Shown here: positions 41,691 through 50,603 of the stretch, piece after piece | How the letters are laid out: every line of letters starts with the position of its first letter | Position numbering within the stretch: position 1 is the stretch's first letter | NCBI GenBank assembly: GCA_963667075.1 | Contig: OY762938.1 | Coordinates: forward strand, 248,001-312,000 | Origin: G963667075 sp963667075 | GTDB taxonomy: Bacteria > Pseudomonadota > Alphaproteobacteria > Micavibrionales > Micavibrionaceae | Direction of reading: 5' to 3' | DNA length: 64,000 nt | Program-made: the position numbers and the translations under genes | The notes under the pieces: model-generated | Told to the model about the DNA's origin: nothing | The model's database searches: none | The model's input: only the letters and a program-made list of their open reading frames with translations

Positions 41691-43037
41691 TCAGGATTCC
41701 CATACAGGTAAATGGATAACGACTCGTAACCCGCCATAGTTGCTTCCTTCAAGCCATATCTTTCCACCATGTGCGTGAACAACATCCATAGCTATAGGGA
41801 GCCCCAACCCAACCCCTCCTGTCGCGGCATTTCTTGAATGATCGACACGATAAAAAGGTTTAAAAACATCTTCGTATTCTTTTTCCGAAAGTCCCGGACC
41901 ATCATCCTCTACAAGAATCTCGATCGTGCCTTCTTGCGGCTTCCTAACCGAAAGCCACACATTTTCACCATATTTTCCTGCATTCATAATCAGATTATTG
42001 ATACAACGTTCAAACGCTATAGGCCTGACAGCCATGCGCAGGTCTTTTTCTGTTGAAAAATAAATGGTTATCCCTCCTCTTCTGGCAGCAGAGACTACAT
42101 TTTCCAGCAATTCGTTAAGATCTACAGGAGACGTTTGTTCGCCACCTTCTCCACGGGCAAAATCGAGATAGCCATCAATCATGCGTTCCATCTCTGAAAT
42201 ATCGCCTTTCAGGGCTTCAATATCAGCCGAATCACCCAGCATCGCTACACCAAGCTTTAACCTTGTCAAAGGTGTTCTTAAATCATGAGAGACTCCAGCC
42301 AACATCGCCGTTCTTTGGGATATCTGACGTTTAATACGGTCACGCATTTCAATAAAAGAGTGGCCCGCTCTCCGTATTTCACGTGCCCCGGATGGTTTGA
42401 AAGAAGGCGTATCAACCCCCATGCCAAAATGTGCCGCCACCACAGCAAGGCGTCTGATCGGACGTATCTGGTTTCTCATAAAGAGAATAGAAATAGCAAA
42501 CAAAACAAGCGATGTCCCGACCATCCACAAAAGGAAAATATAAGATGAAGATGAGAATAGCCGGCGTTCAAGTGCAGATACATATAAGACACCATTCTCA
42601 AGCTGCACCGCTATTTCGACTTTCTTTTGATCAAAATCAGGCTTAATGCGGAATGATTGCGTAATCTGGTCATTTAAGGCATCTGAGAGGGAATCAGCCA
42701 CAACAGACTGCCAGCCTCCACCGCCTATAATTTCGGGAACAATTCTATCTCCCCCCTTATAGCTGATGAGCAGGTCCAAGTGCCTGACAGCATAGCTGGA
42801 CAGATCAGAAATCGTTTCTGGCGATGTGTCGTGTTCCAGCTTTTCCACGACAATGGCAATTTCCCCCGCCACAGCAAACGCCAACCGTTTGGATATCTTA
42901 CTCCAGTGATTATCAACAAAAACCGTACCAATAATAAGCTGAAGAAGCAGCACAGGAGTCAAAATAATTAACAGGGAACGGCCAAAGAGCGTCACAGGTA
43001 AAAAACGTTTTATAAACAAAGCCAGTGGTTTAAACAT
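41691..43037 (-). CDS. envZ: EnvZ-type sensor histidine kinase
   Basis: 448 aa. TM1 (LFGRSLLIILTPVLLLQLII), a periplasmic segment of about 130 residues, TM2 (YIFLLWMVGTSLVLFAISIL), HAMP (RNQIRPIRRLAVVAAHFGMG), HisKA (AGVSHDLRTPLTRLKLGVAM, His251) and HATPase (NLIMNAGKYGENV, VEDDGPGL, GGVGLGLPIAMDVV). The N-terminus is the form usual in alphaproteobacterial EnvZ proteins. It pairs with the OmpR-like regulator whose gene overlaps its start by 8 bp. The signal is not deducible. Confidence 0.93.
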   Translation of the reverse strand: MFKPLALFIKRFLPVTLFGRSLLIILTPVLLLQLIIGTVFVDNHWSKISKRLAFAVAGEIAIVVEKLEHDTSPETISDLSSYAVRHLDLLISYKGGDRIVPEIIGGGGWQSVVADSLSDALNDQITQSFRIKPDFDQKKVEIAVQLENGVLYVSALERRLFSSSSYIFLLWMVGTSLVLFAISILFMRNQIRPIRRLAVVAAHFGMGVDTPSFKPSGAREIRRAGHSFIEMRDRIKRQISQRTAMLAGVSHDLRTPLTRLKLGVAMLGDSADIEALKGDISEMERMIDGYLDFARGEGGEQTSPVDLNELLENVVSAARRGGITIYFSTEKDLRMAVRPIAFERCINNLIMNAGKYGENVWLSVRKPQEGTIEILVEDDGPGLSEKEYEDVFKPFYRVDHSRNAATGGVGLGLPIAMDVVHAHGGKIWLEGSNYGGLRVVIHLPVWES

Positions 43038-43764
43038 ACGCCCCCCTCAACATGTATCCCTTCCCGCGCACAGTCTGCAGAAAACGCGGCGTTTTACTGT
43101 CTTCTTCGATTTTCCGCCTGAGGCGGGTCACCTGCACATCAATGGTACGCTCCCCTGCATCAAGCTCACACAGCCGTGCCAGTTCCTCGCGGCTGAGAAC
43201 CTTGTCCAGATGACGGGACATGACCTTCAACAACGTTGTCTCTCCACTTGTCAAACGCTCTGTCTCAGAGCCTCTTTGCAGTTCATTCAGGACAGGATCA
43301 AAAACCCATTCTCCAATTCTGATTTTTTTGTTTAGCATTTCCCGGCGGGGACGACGTTTGATAATAGCCTGAAGCCGCAGTAGAAGCTCTTTTGGTTCAA
43401 AGGGTTTCGGTAAATAATCATCTGCACCGGTTTCCAGACCGGCGATCCTGTCTTCCGTCTCACCAAGTGCCGTTAAGAGAAGAACAGGAACATCATTCTG
43501 ATTCGCTCTCAGATCCTTTGTAAAGACCAGCCCTGTTCTCCCCGGCATCATGACATCTACGACAAGCGCATCAAACACGGCATTTTGTAAAAGAATATCA
43601 GCTTTATCAGAATCCGCTGCCGTTAAAACAACAAAGCCCTGATCAAACAAATAACGAGACAACAAATCTCTGATCCTGTCATCATCGTCAACAACAAGCA
43701 CATGAGGCCAATCTCGATAATTAGCCTCTTTTTCTGATTTATTATTTTTTTGTTTCCCTTCCAT
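43030..43764 (-). CDS. ompR: OmpR-family response regulator
   Basis: 244 aa. The receiver domain has the acidic pair in VLVVDDDDRIRD, phospho-acceptor Asp70 (ALVVDVMMPGRTG), Thr in LLLTALGE and Lys in DYLPKPF. The C-terminal winged helix (VFDPVLNELQRGSETERLTS, ERTIDVQVTRLRRKIEEDSK, FLQTVRGKGYML) is of OmpR/PhoB type. AAGGAA lies 5 nt before the ATG. The gene overlaps envZ by 8 bp, so the two form an operon. Divergent from ilvE. Confidence 0.95.
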   Translation of the reverse strand: MEGKQKNNKSEKEANYRDWPHVLVVDDDDRIRDLLSRYLFDQGFVVLTAADSDKADILLQNAVFDALVVDVMMPGRTGLVFTKDLRANQNDVPVLLLTALGETEDRIAGLETGADDYLPKPFEPKELLLRLQAIIKRRPRREMLNKKIRIGEWVFDPVLNELQRGSETERLTSGETTLLKVMSRHLDKVLSREELARLCELDAGERTIDVQVTRLRRKIEEDSKTPRFLQTVRGKGYMLRGAYV

Positions 43765-43816
43765 AACGTTCCTTTATACTCACTGGAAAACAAAATATAA
43801 AGAATGGATATGAACT

Positions 43817-44695
43817 ATGACACTTATTCCTTTTGATGATAGAGACGGCACAATCTGGTTTAATGGCAAACTTGTACCGTGGAGAGAGGCCAAAATACAT
43901 ACGATCAGCCACGGCCTGCATTATGCCAGCTGCGTATTTGAAGGCGAACGCGCCTATAATGGAAAAATCTTTAAATCCAGAGAACATTCTGAACGCCTGA
44001 TTCGTTCAGCCAACATACTGGATATGGAGATTCCTTATTCCGTTGATGAACTCGAAAAAGCCAAAGCGCAAATCTTAAAAGAAAACAATCTTCAAGACGC
44101 TTATGTGCGCGTTGCTGCTTTCCGTGGTTCCGAACAAATGGGCGTTAGCGCAGCAAATACAAAAACAAATGTCGTTGCTGCATGTTGGGGAGACTGGGCA
44201 AGCTATTTCGATCCGCACAAAAGAGACAATGGCATCGTCCTCAAAACCTCTAAATGGCGCAAGCCCGCTCCCGATACGGCACCAACAGAAAGTAAAGCAT
44301 CTGCCCTTTATGCTGTCGGCACAATCGTTAAACACAGCATGGAAAGAGAAGGCGCGGATGATGCGCTCATGCTTGATTACCGCGGACAGGTCGCAGAAGC
44401 CACAGGCGCGAACTTCTTTATGGTACGAAATGGCGTGCTAAAAACACCTATCGCAGACTGCTTCTTAAATGGCATCACACGCCAAACCGTTATCCAGCTT
44501 GCAAAAGATCTAAGCATCCCGGTTGAAGAAACCGTCATTATGCCGGAAGAGATCAAAAACGCAGACGAGGTTTTCCTGACCGGTACCGCAGCAGAAATTA
44601 CTGCCGTTGGAAAAATTGACGACATGACCTTCACCGTCGGCCCTATCACGAAAAAAATACGTGAAGCTTACGCCGCAATGGTTAGAGGCGAATAA
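43817..44695 (+). CDS. ilvE: branched-chain amino acid aminotransferase
   Basis: PLP fold-type IV transaminase for Val, Leu and Ile. Motifs: KIHTISHGLHYASCVFEGER, the PLP lysine Lys160 in ESKASALYA, DALMLDYRGQVAEATGANFF and the phosphate-binding FLTGTAAEITAVG. The 292-aa length is normal for the bacterial class; D-amino acid or ADC lyase members are similar but lack this EATGANFF/LTGTA combination. Divergent from ompR with a 52-bp gap. A large hairpin follows. Confidence 0.94.
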   Translation: MTLIPFDDRDGTIWFNGKLVPWREAKIHTISHGLHYASCVFEGERAYNGKIFKSREHSERLIRSANILDMEIPYSVDELEKAKAQILKENNLQDAYVRVAAFRGSEQMGVSAANTKTNVVAACWGDWASYFDPHKRDNGIVLKTSKWRKPAPDTAPTESKASALYAVGTIVKHSMEREGADDALMLDYRGQVAEATGANFFMVRNGVLKTPIADCFLNGITRQTVIQLAKDLSIPVEETVIMPEEIKNADEVFLTGTAAEITAVGKIDDMTFTVGPITKKIREAYAAMVRGE

Positions 44696-44704
44696 TAAAT
44701 TTTA

Positions 44705-44778
44705 AACCACCGCATTCTCAGGGAACACAGCGACTTTTAAGAAAAGAACTCTGTGTTCCCTGCTGTCCTTTGTGGTGA
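44705..44778 (+). terminator. large hairpin after ilvE
   Basis: CAGGGAACACAG (44719-44730) pairs perfectly with CTGTGTTCCCTG (44751-44762) around a 20-nt loop. Weaker pairing extends outward (ACCAC with GTGGT). It has no T-run, so it may be a stabilising 3' structure rather than a classic terminator. Confidence 0.5.
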
Positions 44779-44818
44779 AATAAAAGGTCAAAAAATACGC
44801 CCTTTTGCGGAAGGGAGC

Positions 44819-44866
44819 TATAGTCGTTGCAACATAAAATCGACTATGTCATACGAGTGCTGATTC
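44819..44866. repeat. MITE-like repeat end, copy C (partial, inverted)
   Basis: TATAGTCGTT (44819-44828) then AAAATCGACTATGTCATACG. The block is the reverse complement of the right end of copy B (18096-18138), with about 36 of 42 bases matching by eye. The internal 150-bp body is absent. The rest of the gap up to 45013 holds small palindromes (TCATCATTTGATGA, AAAGCGT/ACGCTTT) but no gene. It lies between convergent ilvE and ychF. Confidence 0.7.
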
Positions 44867-45013
44867 TTTTTCTAAACAACTATATATCTATTTATACCAT
44901 TTCATCATCATTTGATGAGGAAAGCGTTCAGACGCTACGCAAACTTTACGCTTTCGTGCGGGGTTGCCGTCACAGCCCTTATACCAATACTCATTTAATA
45001 AATACGATTTGGT

Positions 45014-46114
45014 TTAGACGTTAAACCGGAAATGCATAATATCGCCATCCTGAACGACGTATTCCTTGCCTTCCTGTCGCATTTTTCCGGCTTCTTTTGC
45101 AGCTTGTTCGCCGCCTAATGCTATATAATCATTAAGTGCTATAGTTTCTGCACGGATAAAGCCTTTTTCGAAGTCTGTATGGATACAAGCTGCCGCTTCG
45201 GGTGCTTTGGCGCCTTTACGAACAGTCCAGGCTCTCGCTTCTTTCGGGCCGACAGTAAAAAATGTTTGAAGTCCCAAAAGATCATACCCGGCCTTTATGA
45301 TTCTGTTCAGACCCGGTTCCTCTAACCCAAGCGTTTCCAGAAATTCAAACTGCTCTTCTTTTGTTTCAAGCTGTGCGATTTCTGCCTCTATTTCTGCACA
45401 AATAATAACGCATTGTGCACCCTGATCATCCGCCAGCTTTTGAACAGAAGTGCTCCACTCATTTCCCGTTGCAGCATCCTCTTCCGACACATTGCAAACA
45501 TACAAAATAGGCTTGCCGGTCAATAACCCAAAGGTTTTAAAAATTTTCATCATATCTTCCGGAATTTCTGCAGCACGTGCAGGCTGCCCCTCTTCCAGTA
45601 AAGATTTAACCCGCAACATGAATTCATATTGCGCTTTTGTTTCCTTATCGCCAGATTTTGCCTTACGTGCGATATTTTCGACTTGTCTTTCAAGACTTTC
45701 AAGGTCTGCCAAAAGAAGTTCTGTTTCGATTGTTTCCGCATCTCTGATCGGATCGACAGAGCCTTCTACGTGCGTAATATTGCTGTCATCAAAACAGCGC
45801 AGCACTTGCACAATAGCATCCGTTTCACGGATATTGGCCAGGAACTGATTCCCCAGCCCCTCCCCTTTACTGGCCCCTTTAACCAGGCCTGCAATATCAA
45901 CGAATTCAAGCTGTGTTGGAATAATTTTTGCCGACTTGGAAATTGCTACAATTTTATCAAGACGCTCATCCGGTACAGCAACACGGCCAACATTCGGTTC
46001 AATCGTACAAAAGGGAAAATTAGCCGCTTGTGCTGCAGCCGTTTTTATCAAAGCATTAAACAATGTAGATTTACCTACGTTAGGGAGCCCAACGATTCCA
46101 CAATTAAAACTCAT
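45014..46114 (-). CDS. ychF: redox-regulated ATPase YchF (OLA1 family)
   Basis: Obg-related P-loop NTPase of 366 aa that binds ribosomes and prefers ATP. G1 is GLPNVGKSTLFNAL, G3 is FVDIAGLVKGASKGEGLGNQ, and the usual GTP-specifying NKxD is replaced (YVCNVSEED), as normal in YchF. A coiled-coil arm covers about residues 130-200. The C-terminal TGS domain has FFTVGPKEARAWTVRKGAKA and HTDFEKGFIRAE. The start overlaps the pth stop (ATGA), so it is translationally coupled in an rplY-pth-ychF operon. Confidence 0.97.
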   Translation of the reverse strand: MSFNCGIVGLPNVGKSTLFNALIKTAAAQAANFPFCTIEPNVGRVAVPDERLDKIVAISKSAKIIPTQLEFVDIAGLVKGASKGEGLGNQFLANIRETDAIVQVLRCFDDSNITHVEGSVDPIRDAETIETELLLADLESLERQVENIARKAKSGDKETKAQYEFMLRVKSLLEEGQPARAAEIPEDMMKIFKTFGLLTGKPILYVCNVSEEDAATGNEWSTSVQKLADDQGAQCVIICAEIEAEIAQLETKEEQFEFLETLGLEEPGLNRIIKAGYDLLGLQTFFTVGPKEARAWTVRKGAKAPEAAACIHTDFEKGFIRAETIALNDYIALGGEQAAKEAGKMRQEGKEYVVQDGDIMHFRFNV

Positions 46115-46701
46115 TTTTCTTCTTTCTCTTTTTGGGGCATATTTTCAGCAATTTTACTAAGGAAAAGACTGTCTTCGCCTTGCAGCAAATGCTCAAAATA
46201 ATGCGCAATATTTCCAATTAACGGGGCAATCCAGTCCTCATCCGCCTTTGCAAAATTACTCAGCACATAATTATGGACTAATTTTTTATCACCGGGGTGC
46301 CCGATTCCCATTCGTACACGTTTATAATTCTTATTCCCAAGACAGGCATCAATAGACCGCAGACCGTTATGCCCGGCTGCGCCGCCGCCAACTTTAATCC
46401 GAATCTTGCCGGGGGCTAAATCCAACTCATCATGGAAAACAATAACCTGTTCTAACGGGATTTTATAAAATCGAATAGCTTTAGCCATGCTGTCGCCGGA
46501 TTTATTCATGTAAGTATCAGGTTTTAAAAACGCGCATTTCTCATTCAAAATGCGCGCTTCACTCCACTGACCGGAGAATTTTGATTTAAAGGAAGGGATA
46601 CCAAAGCGATCTGCAATCGCATCCACGGCCATAAAACCTATATTATGGCGGTTAAACGCATACTGAGCACCTGGATTTCCAAGCCCTGCAATTAACCACA
46701 T
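46111..46701 (-). CDS. pth: peptidyl-tRNA hydrolase
   Basis: Releases tRNA from prematurely dropped peptidyl-tRNA. Motifs: GLGNPGAQYAFNRHNIGF (catalytic His19), KPDTYMNKSGDS and VFHDELDLAPGKIRIKVGGG, then GHNGLRSID. 196 aa, normal length; the C-terminus ends in a charged KEKEEK tail. GGAAGAGG is the SD. It sits 23 bp downstream of rplY and overlaps ychF by 4 bp. Confidence 0.97.
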   Translation of the reverse strand: MWLIAGLGNPGAQYAFNRHNIGFMAVDAIADRFGIPSFKSKFSGQWSEARILNEKCAFLKPDTYMNKSGDSMAKAIRFYKIPLEQVIVFHDELDLAPGKIRIKVGGGAAGHNGLRSIDACLGNKNYKRVRMGIGHPGDKKLVHNYVLSNFAKADEDWIAPLIGNIAHYFEHLLQGEDSLFLSKIAENMPQKEKEEK

Positions 46702-46724
46702 TAAGGCCTCTTCCCTATTATTTA

Positions 46725-47369
46725 TTATTCACTATCCGCCGCTGAACCGTCTTTGGATTCGCCTTCAGCAGCTTCATCATCTGATGTTGCTTCAACTTCC
46801 AAACGGCGAGGCTCATTAAGGATGGCAATTGTAAAATCACGATCATCGATCGTTGGCGTGGAGCCTGCAGGCATAATAGCATCAGAAATCTTAACCGTAT
46901 CTCCCATTTCCTTGCCTTCCAGATTCACCTCAATAAAATCTGGAATATTTTTAGCAGAACAGAACAGCTCAACCTCGTGACGAATCACGTTCATAACCGC
47001 TTTGTTTTCAATGGCTGGACAGCTTTCTTCATTGATAAACTTAACAGGTACATTCACTTTAATTTTTGTTTTAGCCGTCACACGGAGGAAATCAACGTGC
47101 ATAACGGTGTCTTTCACAGGATGGAGTTGAACATCACGGGCCAAAACATGTTCGATCTTACCGTCAAGCTCAAGATCACACAATGTGGTGAACATATGAC
47201 CTTTGTAGTATTCCATACCTGTTTCTTTTCCGGGAAGTGTAATGCTTATGGTCTCTTTGTTGTCACCATAAATAACGCCGGGGATTTTATTTTCTCTACG
47301 CAAAGCACGGACAACCCCTTTTCCGGTCCGGTCTCTTTTTTGCGCGACCAATGTATAATTTTTAGACAT
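46725..47369 (-). CDS. rplY: 50S ribosomal protein L25/general stress protein Ctc
   Basis: Binds 5S rRNA in the large subunit. 214 aa: the N-terminal L25 domain (RTGKGVVRALRRENKIPGVI) followed by the TL5/CTC C-terminal domain (IKVNVPVKFINEESCPAI, EVNLEGKEMGDTVKISDA). The last 25 residues are acidic and Ala/Glu-rich, as is common in alphaproteobacteria. AAAAAGGA precedes the ATG. It is first in rplY-pth-ychF. Confidence 0.96.
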   Translation of the reverse strand: MSKNYTLVAQKRDRTGKGVVRALRRENKIPGVIYGDNKETISITLPGKETGMEYYKGHMFTTLCDLELDGKIEHVLARDVQLHPVKDTVMHVDFLRVTAKTKIKVNVPVKFINEESCPAIENKAVMNVIRHEVELFCSAKNIPDFIEVNLEGKEMGDTVKISDAIMPAGSTPTIDDRDFTIAILNEPRRLEVEATSDDEAAEGESKDGSAADSE

Positions 47370-47460
47370 AACGCTAAATCCTTTTTATTAAATTATATAT
47401 ACATGTGCGAAAGCAGCCTCCAGGGGTGCTGATCCTCCGACAGGTGCTAAAGAGCAGATA
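47370..47460 (-). promoter_or_regulatory. candidate leader of rplY
   Basis: Upstream of rplY on the minus strand lies a GC-rich patch in an otherwise AT-rich gap: AGCACCTGTCGGAGG followed by AGCACCCCTGGAGG, two related units in tandem. It could be a structured mRNA leader. No hairpin of convincing length was found. Confidence 0.25.
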
Positions 47461-47495
47461 TCTGTAAAAAATTCAAGTTTTTTATTCTGAAAACA

Positions 47496-48716
47496 TTAAA
47501 CACACAGAGGCGCACGCAATGTGTCTCGCATTTCTGATGGCTCTTTTTCCACAGGTGCCTTAAACGCCTGATAAGCCGGATGCTCTGTCTGTCCGGCTGT
47601 TTCAAAAGAGGCCGCAAGACGATCGAGGCAGCGTTGTTGTGTTTGCAGACAAGAGCCATATTCATACATATCTTCCGCAAAATTATGAACAATAACAGGG
47701 ATATGTCCGGCGATATGTCCACGCGGTATGATGCGCTCTGCTGTATAAGAATAGTCAGTTGTTTCAAAAAATACACTAACAAGGGCAGGATTTTTTTGAC
47801 CTTGCGCCTTTGCTTCCCTTAAAATGCAGCAAGGCAGCCCGTCTTCATAAGAAATACCAAAAACCTTTGTACCAAGATGAGCTCTGCCTGTACCAATAAC
47901 AGGGGCTGCATTAAATACCTTTGAAACAATGCGGCGGGCCATAACATCATTACGGCTTATTACGCCGCGCATATCATTTTCCGGGATAAAAGGCTGAACC
48001 GGCAGATCCATACGCGTTAAATCGATACTATCACCAAATCGCCTCTGCACCATCTCACAGACCAGTGGATCAGATTCATCAAGATAATCCCCACCCCTTT
48101 TCCTCATGGCATCAACAAGAGCCACAGAGCCGTTACCATTCAAAACGGCCTGATAGAGACGTTTTATTGCCAGCGGCGCATGAAAGGCCGGCCTTGTGAT
48201 TACCGCTTGCGCATATAAATGCCCTTGCGGGTCCGCTTTTTCCAAAGCCTCCAGGTCAAGGGACGATTTAGGTAAAGTGTAAATAAAATAAGCATAATCT
48301 ATGAGATCATTGACAGGTTGTTCATTGCAAAGAACAGTTCCGGGATGGGCCGTTATGGCGCAAGCCTGCGCCATAATATGTGGGCTCATTGCATGATGTT
48401 CACCAAAGACTTTATAGAGATATTCTTGTGGCAAGAGGGCATAAAGTTGCTCTAGAAACAACGTCAGGGAACAAAGATCATACGGATCTTTCAGCCGCAG
48501 CTCTATCACATTTTTGGGGGCATAACAGGAGCGAGGGTCATAACCATTTTCGATCATACGCGCCATCGCATCATCAGGTGATATAATTTCGATCCCCGAT
48601 GGCACACCAGTACTGATCAGCTTATGCCTAATATCTGCCGGTGTTATCTCTGCCGGAGATGCCGTGATATATGACCCGACACCAGCCGCATTACTATACT
48701 TGTCCTCTAAAAACAT
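47496..48716 (-). CDS. orphan protein, 406 aa
   Basis: Soluble, slightly acidic protein with no signal peptide and no recognised family. Visible features are ITPADIRHKLISTGVPSGIE, PKNVIELRLKDPYDLCSLTL, a central region rich in Asp/Glu and aromatic residues, and VIGTGRAHLGTKVFGISYED near residue 280. Cysteines are spread singly. No SD is seen at the ATG. It lies between prs and rplY on the same strand, where alphaproteobacteria often have these genes adjacent, so it looks like an insertion into a conserved neighbourhood. Confidence 0.7.
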   Translation of the reverse strand: MFLEDKYSNAAGVGSYITASPAEITPADIRHKLISTGVPSGIEIISPDDAMARMIENGYDPRSCYAPKNVIELRLKDPYDLCSLTLFLEQLYALLPQEYLYKVFGEHHAMSPHIMAQACAITAHPGTVLCNEQPVNDLIDYAYFIYTLPKSSLDLEALEKADPQGHLYAQAVITRPAFHAPLAIKRLYQAVLNGNGSVALVDAMRKRGGDYLDESDPLVCEMVQRRFGDSIDLTRMDLPVQPFIPENDMRGVISRNDVMARRIVSKVFNAAPVIGTGRAHLGTKVFGISYEDGLPCCILREAKAQGQKNPALVSVFFETTDYSYTAERIIPRGHIAGHIPVIVHNFAEDMYEYGSCLQTQQRCLDRLAASFETAGQTEHPAYQAFKAPVEKEPSEMRDTLRAPLCV

Positions 48717-48774
48717 GTGGGCGAATATACATGAAAGCTTTTACTTATGTCAAATAAAAACAGCGCATGATGTT

Positions 48775-49707
48775 CTATTTGAACAACGCCGAAACAGAAC
48801 GATCATCTGCGATACGCAGGATGGCATCAGCCAGCAGCGGTGCAATGGATAGCTGTTCTATCGATTTTGACTTTTTAATATCATCCGTTGCCGGAATAGA
48901 ATCTGTGATAATCATTTTTTCCATAGCCGAGGCCTCGATACGCTCCACAGCCGTTCCTGAGAGCACGCCATGTGTTACGTATGAATAAACCCTTTTGGCA
49001 CCATGCTCTTTTAGAGCCGTAGCAGCATTACAAAGTGTACCACCGGAATCGACAATATCATCCACCATGACGCAAACTTTGCCATCAACATCACCAATAA
49101 CATTCATGACTTCAGACACACCAGCCTGCTCACGGCGTTTGTCAATAACCGCAAGATCGACGCCTAAACGCTTTGCTACAGATCTTGTCCGTAAAACGCC
49201 GCCAACATCTGGTGATACCATGATAAGGTCATCCCCATTCACTCTTTCTTTAATATCCGGTGCAAAAAGCGGTGCAGAATAAAGATTATCCACTGGTACA
49301 TCAAAGAACCCCTGTATTTGTCCGGCATGAAGATCCATGGTCAAGACACGGTCTGCCCCTGCTGTTGTAATCAGATCGGCAAGGAGTTTTGCTGATATCG
49401 GCGTTCTTGGTCCCGTTTTACGGTCCTGTCTGGCATAACCATAGTAAGGAATGACCGCTGTTATTCTGCTGGCTGAGCCACGTTTCAGCGCGTCCAGAAT
49501 AATCAGGAGCTCCATAACATTATCATTAGCCGGGTAGCATGTTGGTTGAATCAAAAAAACATCCTCGCCGCGGATGTTTTCCAGTATCTCTACAAAAATT
49601 TCTTTATCTGAAAAGCGTCTGATCACCGAGCGTGTCAACGGAATCTCAAGGATCTTTGAAATTGATTGAGCCAAAGGAAGATTTGCATTGCCGGAGATCA
49701 GCTTCAT
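48775..49707 (-). CDS. prs: ribose-phosphate pyrophosphokinase
   Basis: Makes PRPP from ribose-5-phosphate and ATP for purine, pyrimidine, His and Trp synthesis. Motifs: the flexible loop YARQDRKTGPRTPISAKL, DLHAGQIQGFFDVPVDNLYS and the PRPP loop VMVDDIVDSGGTLCNAA. 310 aa, normal length. The upstream gap is about 110 bp and no promoter stands out. Confidence 0.97.
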   Translation of the reverse strand: MKLISGNANLPLAQSISKILEIPLTRSVIRRFSDKEIFVEILENIRGEDVFLIQPTCYPANDNVMELLIILDALKRGSASRITAVIPYYGYARQDRKTGPRTPISAKLLADLITTAGADRVLTMDLHAGQIQGFFDVPVDNLYSAPLFAPDIKERVNGDDLIMVSPDVGGVLRTRSVAKRLGVDLAVIDKRREQAGVSEVMNVIGDVDGKVCVMVDDIVDSGGTLCNAATALKEHGAKRVYSYVTHGVLSGTAVERIEASAMEKMIITDSIPATDDIKKSKSIEQLSIAPLLADAILRIADDRSVSALFK

Positions 49708-49817
49708 TATCGTTTCTTTCTCTTATTTAATTAACGCTGTTTTATTTGGTCCCACTTAGAGGAACGAAAGTCTGGGGCGACTATAGAAAAGCTTACCTCA
49801 TGAATCAATGACTTTTC

Positions 49818-50603
49818 TTACAGATTTATTGAAATAGCAGAAATCTGCCGGCCATAGTCTATTTCTCCAGCCAATAAAGCACGCCGGTAGCTAAAAAACA
49901 TGTCCGGCGCGCCATATGTGTCATGGCCCGTACCTGAAATATGAGATACACCGCTTAATGCCAGTCTACGCATGGCATAGCCAGATAAATCAAAAAGCAT
50001 ATGCTTCTCTTTCCTCGAAGAACGAAAGAAATGTGCATTGCCTTCATCCTGTTCAAGGAATGGCACACTAAAATCGCTTGAGACTTCATAAGATTCTGCA
50101 CCGATACATGGCCCAACACAGGCCCGCACCGTTTCAAGTAAAGCCCCTACAGAGATCATAGATGACACGGTTTCTTCCAAAACTCCTTTTAGCGCACCGC
50201 CCCATCCGGCATGTGCTGCCCCTATCACAGGGGTTCCATTTTCTTTTTCGCCATAAAAAAGGACCGGTGCACAATCCGCGCTCAGCGCACCAAGTGCCAC
50301 ACCGGATAGATCCGTCACAAGCGCATCAGCGTCCATCACCACTGTATCCGGCAACGGTTCTTTGACAACGACACACCGGGCACTATGAACCTGATTCAGC
50401 GTTAACAGAAATCCATCTTCTACATTCAACTCAGCCGCGACGCGGGCGCGATTTTCCTTCACATGTGCGGGCTTATCTCTGCTTTGGAAAGAGCAGTTTA
50501 ACGCACTATACACCCCTTCGCTCACACCGCCCTTTCTGGTAAAAAACCCGTGCAGGACAGGAAAACGTTTTTCATCAATAAAATTATTATCCTTTATGAA
50601 CAT
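49818..50603 (-). CDS. pgeF: peptidoglycan editing factor PgeF/YfiH family
   Basis: 261-aa Cu-oxidase_4 (DUF152) protein. Reported activities in the family are removal of mis-incorporated L-Ser from muropeptide precursors, purine nucleoside phosphorolysis and laccase. Conserved metal-site motifs are QVHSARC, SADCAPVLF, AAHAGWGGALKGV and CVGPCIGAESYEV. The start overlaps the end of midA by 10 bp, and lgt-midA-pgeF form one minus-strand operon. Confidence 0.92.
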   Translation of the reverse strand: MFIKDNNFIDEKRFPVLHGFFTRKGGVSEGVYSALNCSFQSRDKPAHVKENRARVAAELNVEDGFLLTLNQVHSARCVVVKEPLPDTVVMDADALVTDLSGVALGALSADCAPVLFYGEKENGTPVIGAAHAGWGGALKGVLEETVSSMISVGALLETVRACVGPCIGAESYEVSSDFSVPFLEQDEGNAHFFRSSRKEKHMLFDLSGYAMRRLALSGVSHISGTGHDTYGAPDMFFSYRRALLAGEIDYGRQISAISINL

